DNA from: Ruegeria sp. Ofav3-42
Lineage (GTDB): Bacteria > Pseudomonadota > Alphaproteobacteria > Rhodobacterales > Rhodobacteraceae
Direction of reading: 5' to 3'
Length of the DNA: 64,000 bases
Assembly (NCBI RefSeq): GCF_022347725.1
Contig: NZ_JAKRGB010000005.1
Location: 124,001 to 188,000, forward strand
The notes under the pieces were generated by a model that made no database searches, had not been told where the DNA came from, and worked only from the letters and a program-made list of their open reading frames with translations. Position 1 is the first letter of the stretch; each line of letters begins with the position of its first letter. A program made the translations under genes and the position numbers. This document shows positions 42,136-51,931 of the stretch, one piece after another.

Positions 42136-43314
42136 TCACTGCCAGTCCTGGACATTGTAGACCCAACCGTCTTTATGCTGACCTGCCCAAAATCCGATAG
42201 CAAACAGTTCGGTCATGTAGTCAGGATCAAACGGTTCGTCAGGCTTGGTCAGGAACTCTTTGGGAATATAGGTGATGTTCGCCCCAAAGCCGTCGCGGTT
42301 CGCTAGGGCCAGAATGCTCTCGATATTGCCCAGACTTTGCGACCGGATCAGCATCTCGAACGCGCGGTTGGCCACAGCTGTTGCGTTTCCTGGCAGCGGA
42401 TCGAATGTCGGTTCCAGCTTTTTGTTGTGGATCAGCCAAATGCGGTTGTTCCGGTTGCTCAACCCGGCAGAGCGCAAAAGCTGACGCATCTGTAATTCGT
42501 AGGGGTAGGCAAATATCTCGCGTGTCAGCCCACCGTCCACGTGCAGTTCTTCGCGAACAACTTCGCCGTTTGTCACGTCAATTGTAACCGGTTGGAATAC
42601 GACGGGGATCGAAGCTGATGCCAAAACAACATTGTGAATCAGGTCCCGCGCCTGCGGTGTATCGGATTGCGCAATTGCGCCGATATTCCAAAGTACCGGC
42701 CGCTCGGCATCAATATTGGTGGTGCCGATAAGCAGCTGACGGCCCTTTCGGTGCTCTTCGGCGATTTTAAGGATCAGGTCATCCGTTAGCTCTTGTTGGA
42801 TCGCCTGCTTCAGCGGGGTTGCCTTTGTCAGAAATCCACGCCCGAATACGGCTCCGGTCAGATCCAGTCGGACAATGTCGCGTGTCGCAGTTTCGGTGTA
42901 GAACCGCTTTAGCCTGTTGTCATAGTCCGGCCCAAGAAAGGCAAAAGGAGCAATCAGCGCCCCTGTGGATATTCCGGTAACAACATCAAAAGATGGTCGG
43001 GTTCCCGTTTCGCTCCAACCGTTGAGTACGCCAGCGCCGTACGCCCCATGCTGGCCGCCCCCTGACAGCGCAAGGACGTTCAGCCCGCGTCCCTTCGGCA
43101 CCTGTGCCAGTGTCTTGCGCATATCCGATTCCAGATCGGCCAGCCGGGCACCGCTGTCATCTTCGAAATACCGACTGTCTGCATTTGCGCCGACTGGCAG
43201 GAACGTTTCGTAGGTCGCCGCTGTCGGCGTCAGAGCCGTACGATCGTAGCTGCCAGCGCAGGCTGTCAGCGACAAAACAAGGACAATATGGATGCAAATC
43301 TTCAACGAGGGCAT
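42136..43314 (-). CDS. Patatin-like phospholipase lipoprotein
   Basis: A 392-residue protein with a lipoprotein signal (IHIVLVLSLTACAG, lipid Cys about residue 19). Patatin features: oxyanion loop LALSGGGQHGAYGAGVL, nucleophile Ser in GISTG, and catalytic Asp in DGG. It would be anchored in an envelope membrane and hydrolyse acyl esters of phospholipids or other lipids. It stands alone between the LysR and oxygenase genes, with no obvious link to the oxygenases apart from position. Confidence 0.85.
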   Translation of the reverse strand: MPSLKICIHIVLVLSLTACAGSYDRTALTPTAATYETFLPVGANADSRYFEDDSGARLADLESDMRKTLAQVPKGRGLNVLALSGGGQHGAYGAGVLNGWSETGTRPSFDVVTGISTGALIAPFAFLGPDYDNRLKRFYTETATRDIVRLDLTGAVFGRGFLTKATPLKQAIQQELTDDLILKIAEEHRKGRQLLIGTTNIDAERPVLWNIGAIAQSDTPQARDLIHNVVLASASIPVVFQPVTIDVTNGEVVREELHVDGGLTREIFAYPYELQMRQLLRSAGLSNRNNRIWLIHNKKLEPTFDPLPGNATAVANRAFEMLIRSQSLGNIESILALANRDGFGANITYIPKEFLTKPDEPFDPDYMTELFAIGFWAGQHKDGWVYNVQDWQ

Positions 43315-43645
43315 GCGGGCGTGTCCGTCTCAAAAAGCTCGAGGCTCCTTAACGAGGCATTCGCCGATTGTTGAGTCACGTTTGCCCGGCTTGGATTCTT
43401 TTTCTGGGTGCCCAGCCTGCCTCTTGGCAAGTAGTCACCGATCGGGCGAGCCGAATGTCGCCTAAGCCCGCATGATGTTCTTTCTTGGGGCCGTCATTTT
43501 AATTGTCACCATTGACAGCTATGTGTGGATTGCCTATTTCGCATCGGAATGCCGCCGCGATACGGCGCCGGACAAACGATTTTGCCAGGATCAGAACAGA
43601 TCAGCTTGCCAACCGTGATAAAATACGGCCCGAGGAGGGGACAGC
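43315..43645. other. Divergent intergenic region, patatin / oxygenase copy 2
   Basis: A 331-base region with no convincing gene. It carries a class C palindrome at 43503-43518 and should contain both divergent promoters. The ribosome-binding sequence GAGGAGGGGACAGC precedes the oxygenase ATG. Confidence 0.55.
43503..43518. promoter_or_regulatory. Class C operator before oxygenase copy 2
   Basis: TTGTCACCATTGACAG has half-sites TTGTC and GACAG with a 6-base spacer; one base differs from a perfect palindrome of the half-sites. It lies 127 bases upstream of the copy 2 ATG. Confidence 0.6.
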
Positions 43646-44797
43646 ATGCCACAGATGTACCACGAACTACCCGCAGAAGCCTACACTTCGCAGGAGTGGT
43701 TCGATCGTGAGCAGCGCGAGATATTCTCAAAGACCTGGCGTTTCGCTGGCTTTATGGAAGACGTGCCCGAGCCGGGCCACTATCTCTCGGTTCAGGCCGG
43801 GTTGAACAATCTATTTATCGTGATGGGGCGAGACCGGCGATTGCGGGCCTTTCATAACATCTGTCGCCATCGGGGCACGCAGTTGATCCGCGCGGTCGGC
43901 AAGACACAAAAGGCGCTGACCTGCCCCTATCACGACTGGACCTATGACCTTGAAGGCAACCTTGTTTCGGTCCCGGACGAACATCGCGAATACAAATCGG
44001 TCGACAAATCCTGCCTTGGCCTGAAACCGGCGTCCGTCGATATCTGGAAGGGCATGCTGTTCGTTCATCCCGATCCGAACGCGGGTTCGATCATGAAGTG
44101 GTTCGGAGATGTCGATGACAAGGTCGGTCCGCATGTTCCCGAAGAACTGGTCGAGCATGAAGACACCTCGAACACGTATGAAATAAAGGCAAACTGGAAG
44201 ATCGTCATCGAGAATTACATCGATGTCTACCACCTGAGCCACCTGCATTCGAACACGTTGCAGATGTACGACCACGCCAAGGCGCAATATGGCTGGTACG
44301 GGCCGCACTACATCTTCTGGGAGCCGCCGGTCGAGGATTTCGCCAAGGATCAGAACAAAAAGCTGCAGATGCCGAGGGTCGTTCCCGAAGATCAGAACGG
44401 TGCATGGGTGCCGATGTTGTTTCCGGGGATTGGAATTGGCGCGTCCGAGGATGTTTGGAACGCCTTTATCGTCACGCCGCTGGCCCCGGACAGGACGCGT
44501 ATCCTGAACCGAACGCGTGTCGCAAATGCCTCGGGGTGGGAATTCACGAAACAGGCCAGCCGATCTGCGTCGTTCTGGAACAACTTTGGCATCAAGGGTA
44601 AATACGAAGGTGATGATGCCTATGATGAAAACGACCCGATGGCATCGGGCGATTTCACGCAAGAGGACATATATGCCTGTGAGCAACAGCAGAAATCCCT
44701 GACCTCGCCATACTTTGAGGTTGGCCCCGCCGCGGTCGGAGAAAGCCCGGTTGTACAGCACCAGAGGGTCGTCCGCGACTGGTTGCAGGACAAATGA
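43646..44797 (+). CDS. Rieske oxygenase alpha subunit (copy 2)
   Basis: A 383-residue oxygenase. Rieske ligands CRHRG and CPYHDW; mononuclear iron site NYIDVYHLSHLHSNTLQMYDH (Asp, His, His). It opens with MPQMYHELPAEAYTSQEWF, close to copy 1 (ELPPEAYTSEEWL), so the two are paralogues. The stop overlaps the start of the six-helix membrane protein (ATGA), and the reductase follows in the same operon. The arrangement fits a two-component oxygenase for a transported small molecule such as an aromatic acid or quaternary amine; the substrate cannot be read. Confidence 0.9.
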   Translation: MPQMYHELPAEAYTSQEWFDREQREIFSKTWRFAGFMEDVPEPGHYLSVQAGLNNLFIVMGRDRRLRAFHNICRHRGTQLIRAVGKTQKALTCPYHDWTYDLEGNLVSVPDEHREYKSVDKSCLGLKPASVDIWKGMLFVHPDPNAGSIMKWFGDVDDKVGPHVPEELVEHEDTSNTYEIKANWKIVIENYIDVYHLSHLHSNTLQMYDHAKAQYGWYGPHYIFWEPPVEDFAKDQNKKLQMPRVVPEDQNGAWVPMLFPGIGIGASEDVWNAFIVTPLAPDRTRILNRTRVANASGWEFTKQASRSASFWNNFGIKGKYEGDDAYDENDPMASGDFTQEDIYACEQQQKSLTSPYFEVGPAAVGESPVVQHQRVVRDWLQDK

Positions 44798-45669
44798 TCG
44801 GACCTGACGACCGGTTGTCGATTGGCACTTTGTTGCGGGTTTTCCGGGCAAAGATCGCAATGACCTGGGGCCTGACCCTTGTCGAGACGGCGCTGTTCGC
44901 CTTTCTTCCGCTGTTGATCGGCTATTCAATCGACGGGTTGTCGAAAGGTGATTACACCTCGTTTACCCATTTCGGCGCCGTCATGGCGGCGCTGTTGGTG
45001 GTCGCAACACTGCGCCGTATCTACGACACGCGCGCCTATGGCACGATCCGCGTCGAATTGGGCAAAGCGCAGGCCATGCGCGACTCCGGGCAAGAAGTTT
45101 CGGTGCTGAATGCGCGCGTGCTAATGGCGCGCGAGTTGGTCGATTTTTTGGAAGGTGAGGCGCCTGAGTCGATGGGTGCTGCCGTTCAGGTGTTGGTCTC
45201 TATTGGCATTCTGATGTCGTTCCACGGGGCACTGGCGACGGCCGCCGGCCTCGCTGCGGCGCTCATCGTGATTATCTTCACTTTGTTTTCGCGCCGGTTT
45301 TTTCGTCTGAACGGATTGCTGAATCAGCAATCAGAAAGGCAAGTCACGTCGTTGCAAAGCAACGATCTGAAAAAGATCGGCCAGCATCTGTTCAGATTGC
45401 GCGCTCATGAGGTGCGCCTGTCGGACTCTGAGGCCTATGTTTACGGTGCGATCTTTGCGGTTTTGCTGAGTATGCTGGCCTTTAATCTGTGGTTCGCTGC
45501 GACCCAAAGTCAGGCCACTGCCGGGCAGATATTCTCGGTTGTCACATATTCTTTTGAGTTCGTGCAATCGGTCGTGGTCGTCCCGATGGTTCTGCAAAGC
45601 CTTGCGCGTTTGTCCGAGATCACAGAACGGATCAATGCACCTGCATCCGGGAAGGGCGCGAATGCGTAG
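44794..45669 (+). CDS. Stand-alone ABC-type six-transmembrane domain protein
   Basis: A 291-residue protein with about five or six hydrophobic segments (MTWGLTLVETALFAFLPLLIGYSIDG; HFGAVMAALLVVATLRRIYDTR; MGAAVQVLVSIGILMSFHG; LAAALIVIIFTLFSRRFF; AIFAVLLSMLAFNLWFA; VVTYSFEFVQSVVVVPMVLQ). It matches the membrane half of ABC exporters (ABC_membrane_3 type), but there is no ATPase domain in it or next to it. Its start overlaps the oxygenase stop, so the two are made together. Export of substrate or product, or membrane anchoring of the oxygenase, are both possible. Confidence 0.78.
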   Translation: MIGPDDRLSIGTLLRVFRAKIAMTWGLTLVETALFAFLPLLIGYSIDGLSKGDYTSFTHFGAVMAALLVVATLRRIYDTRAYGTIRVELGKAQAMRDSGQEVSVLNARVLMARELVDFLEGEAPESMGAAVQVLVSIGILMSFHGALATAAGLAAALIVIIFTLFSRRFFRLNGLLNQQSERQVTSLQSNDLKKIGQHLFRLRAHEVRLSDSEAYVYGAIFAVLLSMLAFNLWFAATQSQATAGQIFSVVTYSFEFVQSVVVVPMVLQSLARLSEITERINAPASGKGANA

Positions 45670-45753
45670 CAGAACCAATTCAAGTTTCCGGTGCATATCG
45701 GATATCATTACCCATCCAGCACAGACGCATGGCGCGCTTTTCGGAGGTTCCCA

Positions 45754-46815
45754 ATGACCAGAGCTTTTCACCCACTTACCGTGCGTGAGACCCGCGAAGA
45801 GATCGGCGGGCAGGCGAAATCCGTCATGTTTGACGTGCCGCCACAACTGGCTCAGGAATTCGCCTGGCGGGCCGGTCAGCACCTGACTCTTCGCTTTCAG
45901 CTCAACGGGGAAGAGGTGCGCAGAAGCTATTCGATATCGTCCTCTCCGGTGTCGGGCGATCCACTGCGCATCACGGTGAAACGGGTCAAGAAAGGGCTTG
46001 TCAGCAACCACATCAATGACACGGTGCAGCCGGGCGATGTGATTGACGTGATGCCGCCTTTCGGCAGCTTTTGTCTGGATACAGACCCAACCGAGCGGCG
46101 CACGCACTATTTCTTTGGTGCTGGCAGCGGCATTACCCCTCTGCATTCCATGCTTCAGTCAGTGCTGTTGGCCGAGCCGTGGTCGGTCGCGCATCTGGCT
46201 TACGGCAATAACAATGCGGACAGTATTCTGTTCAGGGATGAATTTGCTGATTACCAAGAGGCGTTTGCCGATCGCCTGACGGTTCAACACCTGCTGTCGA
46301 AGCCTTCGATGTGGTCCAGTTTCAGCTATTGGCGACGGGGGATCATCGACAAGGACGCGGTTGAGGCTCTGATCGCCGAGAATCCACCGTACGCTCAGAA
46401 TGCGCAGTACTACATCTGCGGCCCGGGCGGGATGAACAAGTCGGTAAAAGAGGCGCTGATGTCTTTGGACGTGCCTGCAAACCGGATTCATATGGAAAGC
46501 TATGGTGGTGCGCAGGACACGGATGACAGTGTAAAAGGTGTCGACGCTGTCGTGGACATCACGTTGAACGGAGAACGCCAATCGGTTCAGATGGCGGCGG
46601 GCCAAACAATTTTGCAGGCTGCGCAACAGGCCGGACTGGAACCTCCGTATTCCTGCCAGTCCGGAGTTTGCGGGGCGTGCCGGTGTCAACTGAAGAAGGG
46701 TTCGGTCCACATGCGGGCGCGCACTGCGCTGGACGACAGCGAAATTGCGCGAGGCGCAGTGCTTTCGTGCCAGGCTGTCGCGACGACTGAGAAACTGGCT
46801 ATCAACTACGATTGA
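45754..46815 (+). CDS. Oxygenase reductase, FAD/NAD plus C-terminal [2Fe-2S]
   Basis: About 353 residues of the PaaE-like type. The FAD motif is RSYSISSSP, the NAD domain begins FFGAGSGITPLHSMLQ and YYICGPGGMNKSVKEAL lies near its end. The C-terminal plant-type ferredoxin has YSCQSGVCGACRCQLKKG and a later VLSCQA. It carries electrons from NAD(P)H to the Rieske centre of the oxygenase, probably serving both copies as it is the only such reductase nearby. ATG 45754 after TCGGAGG is preferred to the in-frame ATG at 45691. Confidence 0.9.
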   Translation: MTRAFHPLTVRETREEIGGQAKSVMFDVPPQLAQEFAWRAGQHLTLRFQLNGEEVRRSYSISSSPVSGDPLRITVKRVKKGLVSNHINDTVQPGDVIDVMPPFGSFCLDTDPTERRTHYFFGAGSGITPLHSMLQSVLLAEPWSVAHLAYGNNNADSILFRDEFADYQEAFADRLTVQHLLSKPSMWSSFSYWRRGIIDKDAVEALIAENPPYAQNAQYYICGPGGMNKSVKEALMSLDVPANRIHMESYGGAQDTDDSVKGVDAVVDITLNGERQSVQMAAGQTILQAAQQAGLEPPYSCQSGVCGACRCQLKKGSVHMRARTALDDSEIARGAVLSCQAVATTEKLAINYD

Positions 46816-46840
46816 CCAACCTGAAACTGGGTAGCCGTGC

Positions 46841-47431
46841 TCACGATTTGGTTTCGAGTGTTTCGGCCAGTTTCAACGCAGCGAAATAGGACGAGTAGCC
46901 CCATGTTTTCGGCGGTTTGAGCGGGATAAACGCGTCCGTCGTGATGAACAGGTTGACGATACCGTGCGCGACGATTTCACAAGCCTGCTTGTCGGCATTT
47001 GGATGCGACGCCAGTACGATGTTAATCGCAACCTTGTAAAATGTCTCCATCGAATCAAGCAACGGTTTGCGAAGTTCCGGGTAATTCTCAACCGAATTGA
47101 CCAAGGCCTGATAACAAATGTTGATCCTCGGATCCAACTCACCGTCGGAATTGAACAACGCCTCGATCAGGTTGCGAACACCGGGGTGATCTTCCAACGC
47201 AACGCGCAACATCTCGCTCTGACTGCTGAGGGTATCGGCGATGTGCTCACCAAGCGCCAGAACCATAGCTTTGCGATTGCCGAGGTGGTGCCGGATCAGG
47301 GGGCGTTTCAGCCCGGCTTCGGCCGCAATATGTTCAAGTGTAGCGCCTTCGACCCCATATAAGGCAACGCATGTCATGAACGCGTCGAGAACTTCTTTTT
47401 TGCGTTGATCTTGTACCGAGGGGCGACCCAT
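46841..47431 (-). CDS. TetR-family regulator, candidate class C repressor
   Basis: A 196-residue TetR protein, paralogue of the one at 40450: MGRPSVQDQRKKEVLDAFMTCVALYGVEGATLEHIAAEAGLKRPLIRHHLGNR is its DNA-binding part (start and turn shared). ATG 47431 (MGRPS) fits the paralogue; the frame extends to 47467 without support. It is convergent with the oxygenase operon. A class C palindrome lies 55 bases upstream of its own start, which is the pattern of an autoregulated repressor. Confidence 0.87.
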   Translation of the reverse strand: MGRPSVQDQRKKEVLDAFMTCVALYGVEGATLEHIAAEAGLKRPLIRHHLGNRKAMVLALGEHIADTLSSQSEMLRVALEDHPGVRNLIEALFNSDGELDPRINICYQALVNSVENYPELRKPLLDSMETFYKVAINIVLASHPNADKQACEIVAHGIVNLFITTDAFIPLKPPKTWGYSSYFAALKLAETLETKS

Positions 47432-47485
47432 GCGATTACTCTTGGCTAGATACAGGTTTTCCCGCAAATATAGTATTCTAAGTAA

Positions 47486-47503
47486 ACTGTCAAGTTAGAC
47501 AGT
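47486..47503. promoter_or_regulatory. Class C operator before the TetR gene
   Basis: ACTGTC and GACAGT half-sites with a 6-base spacer (AAGTTA). The same TGTC-N6-GACA core as the other class C sites, with 6-bp arms. Placed 55 bases upstream of the TetR start. Confidence 0.65.
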
Positions 47504-47662
47504 AAACTATTGCCTTTTACACTGATTAGGTGGCGATTGGTCCACTATTCAATTGTGTTCTGGTAGTCCGTACCGACCGAGGACTGCTTTTCTGTTTTAC
47601 AGAGTTCGGGGCGCTTCTGCCTGGCTTTTTGGATAAGTGGATTCCTGACATTCGGGTAAGGT

Positions 47663-47691
47663 CCGAGCACCCTGGTGGGCAGGGTGCTCGG
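47663..47691 (-). terminator. Strong hairpin after the DUF1501 gene
   Basis: CCGAGCACCCTG (47663-47674) and CAGGGTGCTCGG (47680-47691) form a perfect 12-bp stem with a 5-base loop. It follows the DUF1501 stop by 11 bases on its strand. There is no T-run, so termination may need Rho or the hairpin may protect the 3' end. Confidence 0.6.
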
Positions 47692-47702
47692 GGTTGGCAG
47701 GG

Positions 47703-49085
47703 TCAGGAGAAAAGGCCCAGCCTTTCGCCACCCGCCACATCAGAGAACCGGTTGAGGTTCGGGAACAGAGTGTCCAGCGCCGACGGCTGAACACCAAACC
47801 AAAGGGACAGGTCAGCATATAGTTGATCGGTCGAAGTTGTAGGGATCAGTACTCCATCACCCACATCCAGCGCGTTGTCGCTGGCCAGGCCCAGTTCGGG
47901 GTAGTCCCCCAGAATCCGCCCGCCTTTGACAGAATTGCCCATCACCAACGTATTTCCACCCCAGCCATGGTCCGTGCCATTGCCGTTCGACGTCAAGGTC
48001 CGGCCGAAATCGGACCCGGTGAACGTCACGACGCGATCCGCAAGTCCCATATCATCCAGCGTCGCCTGGAAAGCCCCAAGCGCCTCGGACAACACGCGCA
48101 GCATCCGGGCGTGGTTAGCTAACAGTTCGTCATGGTGATCCCAGCCGATGTAGCGAACAAAGAAGGTCTGCTGCTCGTGCCCCAACCGGTCAGAGGCGGC
48201 AATCGTCTTGGCGACCATGCGCAATTGCTGCGCCAGATCCGAGGACGGGAAAGACCGCGGTACCTTGATCCCGCGGGTCGCGGATTTGAACGTCTCGTGT
48301 TTGGCCTGGGCGTCGCGGGTCAGGTTCAGATAGGTCTCGCGGAAGGGGTCACCATTATGATCGGCGTTCATCATCCGGTTGAAGCTGTCCAGCAGCAGAT
48401 CGTTCAGCGGGCTTCTTTCTTCTTTGACATATAGCCCGACGCTGCCCTTGTCAGTGATCGCATAAGGCAGGTCGATCTTACCGTTCTGGGCGATGTTGTT
48501 CCCGGCCAGAGAGATGTTCATGCCGATCTCATGCGCCGATTTCGACGGCTGAAGATCATCGGCAAAGAACCCGAACCACCCATCGTTGACCCGCAGATCA
48601 GGGCGTGAGGTTTGCCAATGCTTGAACTGGTCCGCATGGCTAAGCAGCCCAAGGGGCAGGGCCGCCGAACCGTCATAGAACTGTTCTTTCCGGACCCGTT
48701 CGACCAGCGGACCAACATTGGCGACAAAGGATAGGCGTTTTTGATCGAACAGTTCTGCCACCTCGGGCATCGACGGGTGCAGGCCAAAGCTGCGTCCCAG
48801 CCGGTCCTTGGGGGCGTCCAGGTTCAGCAGCTCTTTCCGGGACAGCGCCAGATTGGCCCGAGTTTCCGAATATTGGCCGTGAGCGATCTTGTCGTTCGGC
48901 ACCAGCATGTTGAAGCTGTCATTGCCGCCATCCAACATTACGAACACCAGCGCCTTGCGAGCGGGCTTGATCATGCCGCCACCGGCTTGCGCCAGCCCGG
49001 GCAGGGCCGCACCCATCATTGCGCCTGTTGCGGCAACACCTGTCGACGCCAGAAACTGCCTGCGGGTAAAAGATTTGGTCAGCAT
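47703..49085 (-). CDS. DUF1501 protein with Tat signal
   Basis: A 460-residue protein of a family related to alkaline phosphatase/sulfatase folds. The N-terminus carries a twin-arginine signal (SFTRRQFLASTGVAATGAMMG), so it is exported folded. Conserved stretches: ALVFVMLDGGNDSFNMLVP, FGLHPSMPEVAELFDQ, WDHHDELLANHARML and TFTGSDFGRTLTSNGNGTDHGWGG, which hold the likely metal-binding Asp and His. Four bases separate it from the DUF1800 gene. The pair is widespread but its function is unknown. A class C site in the shared promoter links it to the oxygenases. Confidence 0.82.
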   Translation of the reverse strand: MLTKSFTRRQFLASTGVAATGAMMGAALPGLAQAGGGMIKPARKALVFVMLDGGNDSFNMLVPNDKIAHGQYSETRANLALSRKELLNLDAPKDRLGRSFGLHPSMPEVAELFDQKRLSFVANVGPLVERVRKEQFYDGSAALPLGLLSHADQFKHWQTSRPDLRVNDGWFGFFADDLQPSKSAHEIGMNISLAGNNIAQNGKIDLPYAITDKGSVGLYVKEERSPLNDLLLDSFNRMMNADHNGDPFRETYLNLTRDAQAKHETFKSATRGIKVPRSFPSSDLAQQLRMVAKTIAASDRLGHEQQTFFVRYIGWDHHDELLANHARMLRVLSEALGAFQATLDDMGLADRVVTFTGSDFGRTLTSNGNGTDHGWGGNTLVMGNSVKGGRILGDYPELGLASDNALDVGDGVLIPTTSTDQLYADLSLWFGVQPSALDTLFPNLNRFSDVAGGERLGLFS

Positions 49086-49089
49086 CGGC

Positions 49090-50862
<1,773 letters not shown>

Positions 50863-50912
50863 GGTGGATAGCGGTCCTTCAAACCTGAAGTCGATGGCTG
50901 AGACAATATTAG

Positions 50913-50930
50913 ATTGTCATGATGGACAAT
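50913..50930. promoter_or_regulatory. Class C operator before the DUF1800-DUF1501 operon
   Basis: ATTGTC and GACAAT half-sites, 6-base spacer ATGATG, an 18-bp palindrome 51 bases upstream of the DUF1800 start. Same layout as the sites at 40291, 43503 and 47486. Confidence 0.65.
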
Positions 50931-50973
50931 TTAAATTCTGACCGTGATCTTTCAACCCGAAAATTCGAGATGG

Positions 50974-50999
50974 CAAAAAAAAAGCCCCGTTTCCGGGGC
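50974..50999 (-). terminator. Rho-independent terminator after the DUF2141 gene
   Basis: GCCCCG and CGGGGC form a 6-bp GC stem with a 4-base loop and, in the minus-strand transcript, run into nine T. It lies 28 bases beyond the DUF2141 stop. Confidence 0.88.
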
Positions 51000-51026
51000 A
51001 GTCGGGGTTAAAAAATTTGGGAGGCT

Positions 51027-51458
51027 CTAGTTGGCGTAGTTCATCTTCAGCCCAACAGAGGCGTTGTTGCCATCGTAGTCGATCGCCGCATCCTCGAATA
51101 CCGGCACGGACCTTACGCCCGCGCCTTTGGAATAGGCCCAGCCTTCCTGAGGGACGGGGCCTTTCATTTCGAACTGCCCGTTGTCGTTTTGATCATGATG
51201 GATCATGATCGCAAGCTGCCCTGATTTCTGGTTTTTCAGAGTTCCCGAAACCGAGCTTCCGGAGGCAGGGATTTTCGCATAGCCCACGATTTTAGCCATT
51301 TGGCTTTGGTCAAATGCCGTCTTGTCGTCAAATGCCAGAACATGAATGACGCCCCCGCGCCCGGCGTCAACACCGGAAATGTCTACCTGGATGTCTCCGG
51401 CCACGGCTTGAGACGCAGCGAGTGCCATAAGGCCAGCGATGAATGCAGTCTTGGTCAT
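51027..51458 (-). CDS. Secreted DUF2141 protein
   Basis: A 143-residue protein with signal peptide (AFIAGLMALAASQAVAGD). DUF2141 features: GGVIHVLAFDDKTAFDQ, AKIPASGSSVSGTLKNQKSGQLAIMIHHDQNDNGQFEM, GWAYSKGAG. It is a beta-sandwich exported to the periplasm; function unknown. It is last in the operon with the symporter and the small membrane protein, ending at a strong terminator. Confidence 0.82.
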   Translation of the reverse strand: MTKTAFIAGLMALAASQAVAGDIQVDISGVDAGRGGVIHVLAFDDKTAFDQSQMAKIVGYAKIPASGSSVSGTLKNQKSGQLAIMIHHDQNDNGQFEMKGPVPQEGWAYSKGAGVRSVPVFEDAAIDYDGNNASVGLKMNYAN

Positions 51459-51476
51459 TGGGTTCCTCCCGAACAG

Positions 51477-51749
51477 TTAACCGATGTAAATTCCGAACAG
51501 ACGCCATGCCAGATCCTGCACGACGTAAAGCAGGCCAAAGCCAAACCACATGATCGTAATGACGTAGAAAAGGGGTGGGTTTTCCCGGCTGTCGATAGTT
51601 TCGATCAGGAAGGCCTGACCAGTCATGAATGATGAAATCGCCCACCACATGAACAAAAGACCCCATAGCGAATAGACCTGAAACCAGGTTGCCAAAAGCA
51701 ATACAACGACGACGACCCAGGAAAGGGGATGGGATTGTAGGTATTTCAT
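51477..51749 (-). CDS. Small two-to-three-helix membrane protein
   Basis: About 90 residues. Hydrophobic segments: PLSWVVVVVLLLATWFQVYSLWGLLFMWWAI and PPLFYVITIMWFGFGLLYVVQDLAWRLF. ATG 51749 (MKYLQSHPL) is chosen because the upstream part of the frame to 51851 is arginine-rich and unlike a protein start, and because GAAGAGAC lies before it. Unrecognised family; probably co-transcribed with the symporter and DUF2141 gene. Confidence 0.65.
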   Translation of the reverse strand: MKYLQSHPLSWVVVVVLLLATWFQVYSLWGLLFMWWAISSFMTGQAFLIETIDSRENPPLFYVITIMWFGFGLLYVVQDLAWRLFGIYIG

Positions 51750-51931
51750 TCTGTAGTCTCTTCTCTTTGGGCTCGTTGCCCGTGTTGGGACGTGTCCGCG
51801 TAACGTTGTGTGGTGCGGTGTTCTATTGGTGCTTCTTGGCGGGCAGCACACAGGTTAAGCGTACTGACATCTGCCGGGATGCTGAAGTTGCCTTGGTTGC
51901 CCGGCACCCGAAGGATTTTTGTGTCTGCTGC

